A stretch of 64,000 bases of DNA from the NCBI RefSeq assembly GCF_028690125.1, contig NZ_JAQVBV010000001.1:372001-436000 (forward strand), read 5' to 3'. Shown in pieces: positions 7,573 through 15,355 of the stretch; position 1 is the stretch's first letter; every line of letters begins with the position of its first letter. The position numbers were made by a program, and so were the translations under genes. The notes beneath the pieces were generated by a model that ran no database searches, was not told the origin of the DNA, and was given only the letters and a program-made list of their open reading frames with translations. This DNA is from Bacteroides sp. Lineage in GTDB: Bacteria > Bacteroidota > Bacteroidia > Bacteroidales > Bacteroidaceae.

Positions 7573-8823
7573 ATGAAACGACTTATTTTTTCTTGTCTCA
7601 CAGTAGTGTGTCTGCTATCCGTTCAAACAACACAAGGGCAGCAGGTAGTACCTGCACAAGGTGTACAGATGACACCTGCACAGGGAGTACAAATGACTCC
7701 TGCAAAAACGGATGGCATTGCTTTTCGTGAACTTTCTTTTTCAGAGGCTTTAAAGGTGGCTAAAGCGGAAAATAAACTACTTTTTGTCGATTGCTTCACT
7801 ACGTGGTGTGGTCCTTGCCGGATGTTATCCAATGTCGTTTTTAAGGATTCTCTCGTTGCCGATTATTTCAATAGGCATTTTGTGAATCTGAAAATGGACA
7901 TGGAGAAAGGTGAAGGGATAGAACTTAGAAAGAAATATGAGGTGCGGGGATATCCTACCCTTCTTTTCCTGAATTCAAATGGCGAAGTAGTATATCGTCT
8001 TTTAGGTGCTGATGCAGCTCCCAAACTACTGAAAAAAGTGAAACTGGGTGTGGAATCCGGTGGACTTTCGGGGCTACGGAAACAATATGAATCCGGTGAG
8101 CATGATTTGGCTTTTATCAGCGGATATATCAATGCGCTTGCTGATGCCAATTGTGAAGAGGAAGCGGGAAAAGTTGCAGTTGATTTTTTACAGGGCAAAG
8201 AACAGAAGATATTGGAGGATGAGGCTTACTTTTCAATATTCTATCGTTATGTGCATGATATCAATTCCTCTGCATTTCTATATGTAGTGAATCATAAAAA
8301 GGAGGTTGTTGATAAATTCCCCCGGCAAGCTGCTTCTCTTGATCGAAGATTGCTTGAAGACTGGATTGATGGTTCTTATGCTTATCTGAAAGTGGATGAA
8401 TCGAAGCATTGTACTTTAGATGAGCAAGGACTGAATGAATATGTTGCGCGTATGAAACAAATGGATGTGGCAGAAGCGGATATGATAGCAGAGAGCCTCC
8501 TTCTAAAGAGAGATGGCATGATGAATGAATGGGATTCATTTATAAAACGAGGGGATAAGCTACTTGCTTCGAATACGATTTTGGGTGATGAAGGACAATT
8601 ATTGCAGTGGGTTAAATGGCTCAACAAAGAATGTGAGAATACCTCATTACGTGAGAAGGCTGCTAAGTGGTGTGATAAAGTCTGCCAAGATTTGATAAAG
8701 AGAAATGAGGAAATAAAGAAGAATTTGCCTCCCGGTGCCATTCCTGCTATTTCTATGGTAGACTATAAGGGGCAACTATTACAGGTAGCGGAAAAACTGA
8801 GAGCGCCAATAGAGAAAAGCTGA
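7573..8823 (+). CDS. Exported thioredoxin-fold protein with extended C-terminus
   Basis: The 416-residue protein has a signal peptide (MKRLIFSCLTVVCLLSVQTTQGQ). A short linker follows with two near-perfect copies of TPAQGVQM, encoded by a 21-bp direct repeat. The thioredoxin domain has W78-C79-G-P-C82 followed by R, and a cis-proline region VRGYPTLLFL. About 230 residues of mainly helical sequence follow with no recognised domain. The active-site pair suggests disulfide reduction or exchange in the periplasm; partners are unknown. It starts 28 bp after dprA and ends just before a hairpin terminator, so it may close that transcript. Confidence 0.85.
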   Translation: MKRLIFSCLTVVCLLSVQTTQGQQVVPAQGVQMTPAQGVQMTPAKTDGIAFRELSFSEALKVAKAENKLLFVDCFTTWCGPCRMLSNVVFKDSLVADYFNRHFVNLKMDMEKGEGIELRKKYEVRGYPTLLFLNSNGEVVYRLLGADAAPKLLKKVKLGVESGGLSGLRKQYESGEHDLAFISGYINALADANCEEEAGKVAVDFLQGKEQKILEDEAYFSIFYRYVHDINSSAFLYVVNHKKEVVDKFPRQAASLDRRLLEDWIDGSYAYLKVDESKHCTLDEQGLNEYVARMKQMDVAEADMIAESLLLKRDGMMNEWDSFIKRGDKLLASNTILGDEGQLLQWVKWLNKECENTSLREKAAKWCDKVCQDLIKRNEEIKKNLPPGAIPAISMVDYKGQLLQVAEKLRAPIEKS

Positions 8824-8841
8824 GAAACTGACATAAAAAAA

Positions 8842-8859
8842 GGAGCAACGCCTTGCTCC
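8842..8859 (+). terminator. Hairpin terminator after the thioredoxin-fold gene
   Basis: GGAGCAA, loop CGCC, TTGCTCC forms a perfect 7-bp stem 19 bp after the stop codon at 8823. A run of A residues precedes it and ACCTTTGTT follows, so the U tract is weak. The position at the end of a run of plus-strand genes supports a terminator. Confidence 0.55.
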
Positions 8860-9508
8860 AACCTTTGTTAACCTTAAATCTAATACTATGAAAAAAATCA
8901 CATGACAAATTTATCTATTTATGACTGGATTTCCAAATAAACTCTTTGTATTTGTTTCTCTTTTGATTTCTTTCACGGATTTTCACTGTTACCGCGCACG
9001 AAGATAGGATAGGTCAGTTTTTGCCATTTGGGACTGGATAAAATACTGGATAAAATACTGTGAAATTAGTATTTGGTCATTGTCCTGTTCTTGTATATTC
9101 TTCTAGTATACAAATGGTTGTATCGCATCATTTTTCCCCTTTGTTTTTGTACAAATGATTAAGATACTTCATCGAAAATTGGCTGTCTTTGATTCATTCT
9201 TTTCTGTCTTCAAATTAACTTTAGTATATGTTTTGAACCGGTTTTATATTCAATCGAGTCAGAAAGATAACAACGGGAAAATTCACTCATCACAAAAATA
9301 TTTCTGAAAAAGATTAGAGTTTTGGAGATTTTATGGTTACTTTTACTCAAATTTCCTTTGTTATCAGTTGAACAGCACTAGAATAGGTGAATCTTGCGAT
9401 ACTGCCACATCTTTAGCAATCTATTTGAAGACAAGGATTTTGCCAATATAGTTTTATTGAAACTTTCAGAATTAAGGCTATCACCGACTAAGTTAATCAA
9501 AAAATAAT
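8860..9508. other. Gene-poor 650-bp gap with a micro-ORF and short direct repeats
   Basis: I see no protein gene of useful length here. Directly after the hairpin comes TTAACCTTAAATCTAATAC and then ATGAAAAAAATCACATGA (8888-8905), a five-codon open frame (MKKIT). It looks like the leftover 5' end of a gene or a leader. At 9034-9057 the 12-mer CTGGATAAAATA occurs twice in tandem. The rest is AT-rich with no clear RNA gene, phage or insertion-sequence signature. A promoter for the endonuclease gene at 9509 was not clearly identifiable. Confidence 0.5.
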
Positions 9509-10366
9509 ATGAAAAATAGAAAAATGTGTTTTAGAGTCAGACTTGTTTCAGCCATTATCGTGTGTTTGTTTCCTGTTTCACAATCATTTGCGCAAACCTT
9601 TCCGAAAGCAAAGAATGCAATACGTATATTGACTTATAATACCCACTATTGTAAGGGTGCAACAGACCCCGGTGCCATTAATAAAGAAAATACCGAAAAG
9701 TTAGCTCAGGTCATCAGAGCGATGGATGCAGATATAGTTGCATTACAAGAATTGGATAGTGCATCCCTACACAGGGGCTCCAGATATCTTTTGAAAGAAA
9801 TCGCTGATGCGACCGGAATCGAATATGTTCCGGTATATGGTAATGCAACCTCCTTTGATGGAGGGAATATCGGTTGCGGTGTGTTGATAAAGAAAAATTT
9901 GCCTATCCGTAAAAAAGAAATTATACATTTGCCGGGTGACGAGACGAGAGCTGCTGTCAAAGTGGAGTTGAAAGACCTAATATTTATTGGTACTCATGCC
10001 GATTTGAATGACAAGCTCCGTACGGAAGGTGCTCAAATGGTATGTGATAATATAAAGAATGAAAAGAAAATAGTCTTTTTGGCGGGTGATCTCAATGACT
10101 CACACCGTTGGAATAATGGTGGAATCGCATTTCCTGCGTGGCTGGAGAGTTTCACGATTGTGAGTGACGTGGTAGGTAACTCAATTCCCGGAAGGACTGA
10201 TGATGGAGCGTTAATCGACTATATTCTTTTGGCGAAGAATAAGAAAGCATCTAAGGTAAAAGTTCTGCAAACTCAGATATTACGTTCGCTGTCGGTTGAT
10301 GGTAAAGAAATAGATACTGCAACAATTTCAGACCATTATCCGGTTTTTGTGGATATTAAGTTTTAG
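9509..10366 (+). CDS. Secreted endonuclease/exonuclease/phosphatase-superfamily protein
   Basis: The 285-residue protein has a signal peptide (MKNRKMCFRVRLVSAIIVCLFPVSQSFAQ). The EEP fold is shown by ILTYNTHYCKG, VALQELD (metal-binding glutamate), IFIGTHADL, FLAGDLND (the GDLND motif) and ISDHYPVFVDI (catalytic SDH near the C-terminus). Members cleave phosphodiester or phosphomonoester bonds in nucleic acids, sugar phosphates or lipids. Export argues for an external or periplasmic substrate, but which one is unknown. The gene stands alone between a long gap and PUL 1 and runs opposite to the PUL. Confidence 0.88.
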   Translation: MKNRKMCFRVRLVSAIIVCLFPVSQSFAQTFPKAKNAIRILTYNTHYCKGATDPGAINKENTEKLAQVIRAMDADIVALQELDSASLHRGSRYLLKEIADATGIEYVPVYGNATSFDGGNIGCGVLIKKNLPIRKKEIIHLPGDETRAAVKVELKDLIFIGTHADLNDKLRTEGAQMVCDNIKNEKKIVFLAGDLNDSHRWNNGGIAFPAWLESFTIVSDVVGNSIPGRTDDGALIDYILLAKNKKASKVKVLQTQILRSLSVDGKEIDTATISDHYPVFVDIKF

Positions 10367-10527
10367 CCCTTTTCCTCAATGAAATTTCGGATTGAAACAA
10401 CCGCAAGTATGGATTGGGCGACCGATGAAGCAAGTGTTTAAGTAGTATATGCTATTTTAGGTGGGATACTACGCTACATTTGTTTTCCAGTAATGAAATT
10501 CTTTTTTAGTAGTAGTGAAAGTTTGTA

Positions 10528-10596
10528 CGACACCCGGGTCTCAAGCAGTTCGACACCCGGGTGTTGAACATGACGACACCCGGGTGTCGAACAAGG
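10528..10596. repeat. Three-copy 23-bp repeat array with palindromic cores
   Basis: CGACACCCGGGT occurs at 10528, 10551 and 10574, an exact 23-bp period. The core is a palindrome: the third copy reads CGACACCCGGGTGTCG, a perfect 16-bp palindrome, while the others are shorter. The array lies in the 412-bp gap between the endonuclease gene and the convergent esterase gene. The rest of that gap shows nothing I can name. The core is much more GC-rich than its surroundings. It could form RNA hairpins and act as a bidirectional transcription stop or a protein-binding array. Confidence 0.75.
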
Positions 10597-10778
10597 TCCG
10601 GCTACTAACAAAGAAAGAAAGGAATATAGGGTAATTAAAATTGGGTAACTATATAATTCTTATCCAAGTTTCTTTCGCTCAGAGTAGCCGACTGTATATA
10701 GACATTGCAATCATCCGATAGACTTTTCGAATACGTTTTAAATTATACATCTGCCCGGAGAAAACATCCTGATAATGT

Positions 10779-12752
10779 TTATCTCCAATCATCCGTACGG
10801 AAAGGAGATGCCGGTAGATCGACTCCATTATACAGATTACAGACTGGATTATCCGCCCAGGCATAGCGTACGGCAATCGGAAGAATAACCTCGGGTGAAG
10901 AAACCACAATTGTATTTCCTTTAATCACCGCATCGGCCCAATGAAATTTATGATCTACCCCGGCAATAGCAAACCCTTTCACTTTCTCGCCATTACTGGT
11001 CTTTAAGCCTTTATCCGCATGCTTGAAATAAATACGGATGGTATTTTCTTCAATCTGATAGGTATCATACATCGGACCTGAATATGAGATCTTTTCTCCG
11101 TATGTTTGAGCTCTGGCAGCTAATGCCAAACGCCTTCCTACTTCTTGTTTATTCTTCGGATGGATATCGTTTGCGTCACCTATATCAATTGTTACAGCCA
11201 TACCCGTATTTTCTAATTTCAGCGTACGTGTCTGCGCCTCTCTCAATTCTGCCCAGATTGATTCTACTGGTTCTTTCGGTTGAGCCATAAAGTTAGCCAA
11301 CTGTACCATATAGAAAGGAAAATCATATCCCCAATGGTTTCTCCAGTCAGTAATCATTAATGGCATCAATTCACGATATTGATAGGCTTCTCCTGTATTT
11401 CCTTCTCCCTGATACCAGATAGCTCCCTTGATAGCATAAGGAATTAACGGATTAAGCATGGCATTAAACAAAAAAGTAGGAATATTTGGATTCGATGACA
11501 TATCAACAGGTATTGGAGCGATTTCTCTCATGTTCAATGATACCTGATATTTCCAGTCGCCTGCCATCTGTATAGCATCAGAATCAGAAAGACGAAGTGA
11601 AATACTTTCAGGACTTCCGTTGATTCCACCGGTACCGCCTGTATCCAATACACGTACAGCAATCACCGCCTTTCCGCCTTTTACCAATGATCCCGGGATT
11701 TTATAGATTCTAGATACCACACATCCTTCCGTTCGACCTATTTGCACTCCATTAAAATAAGTACAATCATGATCGTCAATAACGCCAACATTTAAAGTCA
11801 GTTCTTTTCCTGCCCAACTGGCCGGAATATCTATCGTTTTTCTGAACCAAACGAGACCATTAAATCCCTGCAATCCACGTTCCTGCATCACTCCAGGTAT
11901 TTTCATGGACTTCCATGTATGATCGTCAAAGTTAGTGGATGCCCATACAGCCTCTCCACTGGCACAACCTTTATCAATCTTTTCAATATTGGCTTTCCAA
12001 GATTCGACATCTGCCTCAAATTTCTTTTTACGTCCTTCCTGTGATGCCGGCAAACCTTCTAATGGCTCAAGTCTTTTCTGCATACTTGGCATAGTAGCTA
12101 ATGCTTCGTTACTCGTCCATGTTTCTATGATTGTGCCGCCCCAAGAAGTATCAATCAATCCAATGGGTACATTACGATATTTATTCAGATCACGTCCAAA
12201 AAAATATCCGACAGCAGAGAAGTTTGCAACACTTTTTGAAGAACAAACTTGCCAACCATTCCCTGCAGCTGTAATATTTTCAACAGGTTTAGGACTAATA
12301 GCCTTTTCTATTAATAAGAAACGGATATTTGGATAGTTATTTGCATCTTCCTTCTCTTGTTCATAATTCAAGACTTTTCCCCAACCTTCTACCTGCATTT
12401 CCATATTAGACTGCCCGGAACACACCCAGACCTCACCAATCATTACATTATTCAATTTTACAGGTTTTCCGTCGGAGATCGTTATAGTGTAGGGTCCACC
12501 AGCCTTTGGCGTTTCAACTTTAGTTTTCCACTTACCTTGGGTATCCGCTTGTATGACATACTTCTTACGGTTCCAAGATGTAATGATCTCGACATTTTTA
12601 TTCGGTTCAGTTTCACCCCAAACAGGCGCTTGTGTTTTTTGCTGTAGCACCATATTATCAGAAAATATGGGCAACAATTTTACTTGTGCTGATAGCGCAG
12701 CAGTTCCAAGTAAAAAAAACAAAGAAATAGTAAAGTTCTTATTCATTTTCAA
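10779..12752 (-). CDS. Sialate O-acetylesterase-type carbohydrate esterase
   Basis: The 657-residue protein has a signal peptide (MKMNKNFTISLFFLLGTAALSAQ). The SGNH-type catalytic block is CSGQSNMEM with Ser115 as nucleophile, and GDANDIHPKNKQ near the C-terminus supplies the Asp/His. A GH2-like sugar-binding jelly-roll is inserted in the middle (GLVWFRKTIDIP to IAVRVLDTGG). Enzymes of this type remove O-acetyl groups from sialic acids or from plant polysaccharides such as pectin and xylan, so sialate cannot be assumed here. The gene lies 120 bp downstream of the PUL 1 lipoprotein genes with a hairpin between, so it is either the operon's last gene, read at reduced level, or separately transcribed. 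Confidence 0.87.
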   Translation of the reverse strand: MKMNKNFTISLFFLLGTAALSAQVKLLPIFSDNMVLQQKTQAPVWGETEPNKNVEIITSWNRKKYVIQADTQGKWKTKVETPKAGGPYTITISDGKPVKLNNVMIGEVWVCSGQSNMEMQVEGWGKVLNYEQEKEDANNYPNIRFLLIEKAISPKPVENITAAGNGWQVCSSKSVANFSAVGYFFGRDLNKYRNVPIGLIDTSWGGTIIETWTSNEALATMPSMQKRLEPLEGLPASQEGRKKKFEADVESWKANIEKIDKGCASGEAVWASTNFDDHTWKSMKIPGVMQERGLQGFNGLVWFRKTIDIPASWAGKELTLNVGVIDDHDCTYFNGVQIGRTEGCVVSRIYKIPGSLVKGGKAVIAVRVLDTGGTGGINGSPESISLRLSDSDAIQMAGDWKYQVSLNMREIAPIPVDMSSNPNIPTFLFNAMLNPLIPYAIKGAIWYQGEGNTGEAYQYRELMPLMITDWRNHWGYDFPFYMVQLANFMAQPKEPVESIWAELREAQTRTLKLENTGMAVTIDIGDANDIHPKNKQEVGRRLALAARAQTYGEKISYSGPMYDTYQIEENTIRIYFKHADKGLKTSNGEKVKGFAIAGVDHKFHWADAVIKGNTIVVSSPEVILPIAVRYAWADNPVCNLYNGVDLPASPFRTDDWR

Positions 12753-12813
12753 GTACTATTTATGATTTTATATATGACAAACCAGTGATATGTATTCACC
12801 TGTCAGTAAAAGA

Positions 12814-12860
12814 AATTCGCCAAATCCCAATTTCTAGTTATAGAAGGGATCTGGCGAATT
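12814..12860 (-). terminator. Interrupted hairpin between PUL 1 lipoprotein gene and esterase gene
   Basis: AATTCGCCA then A then ATCCC pairs with GGGAT then C then TGGCGAATT across a 17-nt loop. This gives 14 base pairs with a single A/C mismatch. It lies 12 bp past the DUF4998 stop codon. It is well placed to end or attenuate the SusC operon before the esterase, or to protect the upstream mRNA's 3' end. No strong U tract is visible. Confidence 0.55.
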
Positions 12861-12872
12861 GTTTAGCACAAT

Positions 12873-14117
12873 TTAAATACCCCGATACAAATACAATTCC
12901 GAAGTACAGAAATAAGCTCCGTATCCTTCCATGATTTTGTTCGTATCAGCCTCGCGTTCCCATACTTTGATGGCGCGGTAACGAATGTATCTCACCTTTT
13001 TTGTGCCATTCAGCTTGAAAGTTGCTATCCTGTTATTTGCTTCGCGGACTGCATAACTCTGGTTTCCATCCTCAGTCAGATTGATCCATCCCTTTGCTTT
13101 GGATTCTGTTTCCCATGCGTCCTTATTATTAAAATCGTCTTTGACACTCGGTTCGTGAGCATTGATATCTTCTACATCCGGTAAGCCCCATATCTGGAAT
13201 TGGGAGGGACACCAGATGAATATACTACGCATCGTGATTTTCCCTTCCGTCAGGTAATTCTCTTCACCCGTATCGAGTGTGATATGACAAGGAACTCCAA
13301 GATTGTCGGTGGTGTGCATATAAGTTTCATCGTTACCATCCCACATATTCTCCACTACACCACCGTGATTTTGTTTTGCATCCGAAGCCATTGCCATATT
13401 CTTGAATAATCTGCGGTCGATCATTTCAGGGTCATATAGTTCATCCGGTAGCTTATAATATTCCGGTTTCAATGGAATATACTCCAATGCTTTCTCACTG
13501 GGTTTGACATACGTCGTAATCTTTAATGAAGTACCCGGCTTGAATTTATAAATCACCGTCTTTGCATTTTCCGGCAAAATATCGATCTGCTGAAGATTGT
13601 CTTGATTATCCGTATACTCAAGGACAGCTTTAGATAACTTCGGAATATCCGCCCATTCGATTTCAACCGTATTGCGCTCAGTGAACGTAGCTGTGTAGCT
13701 CACCGGATTTTGTGCGGCGATAAACTTCTCTCCGTAAACATTGGCTTGTAAAGTAGAAATGACCGATCTGTTCTTATCTTTATCTAATGTAAATACCTTG
13801 AAAACATATAATCCTTCTTTCAGATTATCAACTAAAACAGCTAATCTATCATTCTTGGAATATCCATCCAGACTGACAATCTTCTGCTGGTCTTCCCATT
13901 GAATAACTGCTTCTTTTGCGGTTCCTGCATAATACAGAAATCCTTCTACTTGTATTTTGTTGAGCCCCTCTTTTATGACCAGAGAATCGATTTTACCGGA
14001 ATAAGTGATTTCTCCATCTCCTTGAAAATCCTCGAATGTTCCTGTCAGGTCTGTGCAAGAAGACAATCCTGCCATCAGTGCTAACAAGCCCAGAAAAAAA
14101 TGTTTTATTGAGTTCAT
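12873..14117 (-). CDS. PUL 1 surface lipoprotein, DUF4998 type with F5/8C-like end
   Basis: The 414-residue lipoprotein has the lipobox LMAGLSSC. The first 200 or so residues follow the DUF4998 pattern: a short acidic lead, a beta-rich domain with ITYSGKIDSLVIKEGLNKIQVEG, then a second beta domain. The C-terminal 150 residues look like a discoidin/F5-8C carbohydrate-binding jelly-roll (WDGNDETYMHT, HITLDTG, IRYRAIKVWE). It is probably a surface glycan-binding protein that works with SusC/SusD. It follows the DUF4959 protein by 12 bp and repeats its overall design at low similarity. The glycan is unknown. Confidence 0.8.
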   Translation of the reverse strand: MNSIKHFFLGLLALMAGLSSCTDLTGTFEDFQGDGEITYSGKIDSLVIKEGLNKIQVEGFLYYAGTAKEAVIQWEDQQKIVSLDGYSKNDRLAVLVDNLKEGLYVFKVFTLDKDKNRSVISTLQANVYGEKFIAAQNPVSYTATFTERNTVEIEWADIPKLSKAVLEYTDNQDNLQQIDILPENAKTVIYKFKPGTSLKITTYVKPSEKALEYIPLKPEYYKLPDELYDPEMIDRRLFKNMAMASDAKQNHGGVVENMWDGNDETYMHTTDNLGVPCHITLDTGEENYLTEGKITMRSIFIWCPSQFQIWGLPDVEDINAHEPSVKDDFNNKDAWETESKAKGWINLTEDGNQSYAVREANNRIATFKLNGTKKVRYIRYRAIKVWEREADTNKIMEGYGAYFCTSELYLYRGI

Positions 14118-14129
14118 AAGATTCTATAA

Positions 14130-15338
14130 TTATTGATTGGTACTCTCGTTTACATATTGCCCCCAGAACTTCATTTCTGCGATACGGGTACATTCCATGC
14201 CCGACCAGGATGCCAGAGAGATGAAGCGTACATAACGTACCGGTTTCATAAGATCGTTCTCGAATAAGAACTCGTGTCCTTGCTCGGCAGCCAGAATATC
14301 TTCGGAAGTATTTGGGTCCGTGAATTCTCCTCCCGAAGGTTTCTCCAGATGACCATCCATCAATAATGTATAGTTTTCTTCTTTATATGGGTCGAGGTTT
14401 TCCGGGCAACCGTATATCATGAAATGTCTTGGACAAGCGTGTTTATAGAAGTCTTCATTTACGAGGCGTTGCCATATTTTCATTCGACTTAGCAGAACGG
14501 TTTCACCCATATCTATGGTAGTAGGATGAGGGAAGGCTTGTGGATAATCCGTATGGGCAAAGTCGCCGGCACTGTAATTATCATTAAAAAAACGATCCCA
14601 TCCACCTCCAAAGAAAGTGAACCGTACATCGCCCGGAATAAACATCTCTTTAAACCTCTTGGCATCTAATAGAACTTCTTTCAGGGGAGTCAGATCGAAT
14701 TCGTAAGGTTCAGATTCATTTTCCCATCGGTCACGTACCTTAACGGAGAAGTGAGAAGGGAGAGCATTCAAACCTCTTATAGCTAACGGACCTTTTGCCT
14801 GTTCGGTGTAATATACGTTATGAAGGATAGAACCCTCTGTTTCAGTATTACTATAATATACCATAATAGAGATGGGATCTTTACCTGCATTGTCCAGCGA
14901 TAATCTGAAACCTCCCCAATCAGCCTCGGCCAGCAAAGACTCTCTTACTGTGAGAACCGGAGGGGTATTTGGAATAATGGAAGCAGATATGCCTTTCGAC
15001 AAATTCTCTGATCTGTCTACTGCATATATAGTTACCTTATGCTCGTTGACGTCACCTATTCCTTTGATAACAAGAGAATCGATGTACATAGACGACCGGA
15101 CTTCTCTCACTACTCCGGCTTTGGCTTCAAAAACAGCTTTAACATATAACAAATCCGGATCGTCGGGGATATCATATTTCAGCACAGCTCCTCCGGCAAT
15201 GCTCTTGATAGTTACGTTGGACACATCCTTCGGGGGAGTGGTATCGTTGTCCCCATAAGGAGCTCTTACTTCGTCTTCCTTACATCCCAGTATCGCTCCA
15301 CAAATCAATATATAAATCAGTATTAATTTTGTTTTCAT
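14130..15338 (-). CDS. PUL 1 surface lipoprotein, DUF4959/DUF5126/DUF5000 type
   Basis: I chose the ATG at 15338, which gives MKTKLILIYILICGAILGC with lipobox AILGC; an upstream ATG at 15362 lies in the SusD 3' end. The opening (TPPKDVSNVTIKSIAGGAVLKYDIPDDPDLLYVKA, here in part) is typical of DUF4959, a fibronectin-like domain. A DUF5126-like beta domain follows, then a C-terminal F5/8C-like DUF5000 domain (FGGGWDRFFND, IDMGETVLLSRMKIWQR, VRYVRFISLASWSGM). Such proteins occupy the SGBP position after SusD in PULs. The expected location is the outer surface, with a glycan-binding role. Confidence 0.83.
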   Translation of the reverse strand: MKTKLILIYILICGAILGCKEDEVRAPYGDNDTTPPKDVSNVTIKSIAGGAVLKYDIPDDPDLLYVKAVFEAKAGVVREVRSSMYIDSLVIKGIGDVNEHKVTIYAVDRSENLSKGISASIIPNTPPVLTVRESLLAEADWGGFRLSLDNAGKDPISIMVYYSNTETEGSILHNVYYTEQAKGPLAIRGLNALPSHFSVKVRDRWENESEPYEFDLTPLKEVLLDAKRFKEMFIPGDVRFTFFGGGWDRFFNDNYSAGDFAHTDYPQAFPHPTTIDMGETVLLSRMKIWQRLVNEDFYKHACPRHFMIYGCPENLDPYKEENYTLLMDGHLEKPSGGEFTDPNTSEDILAAEQGHEFLFENDLMKPVRYVRFISLASWSGMECTRIAEMKFWGQYVNESTNQ

Positions 15339-15355
15339 AAAATATCTATTTAATG

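Noticed and set aside
10528..10596. CRISPR-like array
   Set aside because: The 23-bp unit repeats without true unique spacers, there are only three copies, and no cas genes are present.
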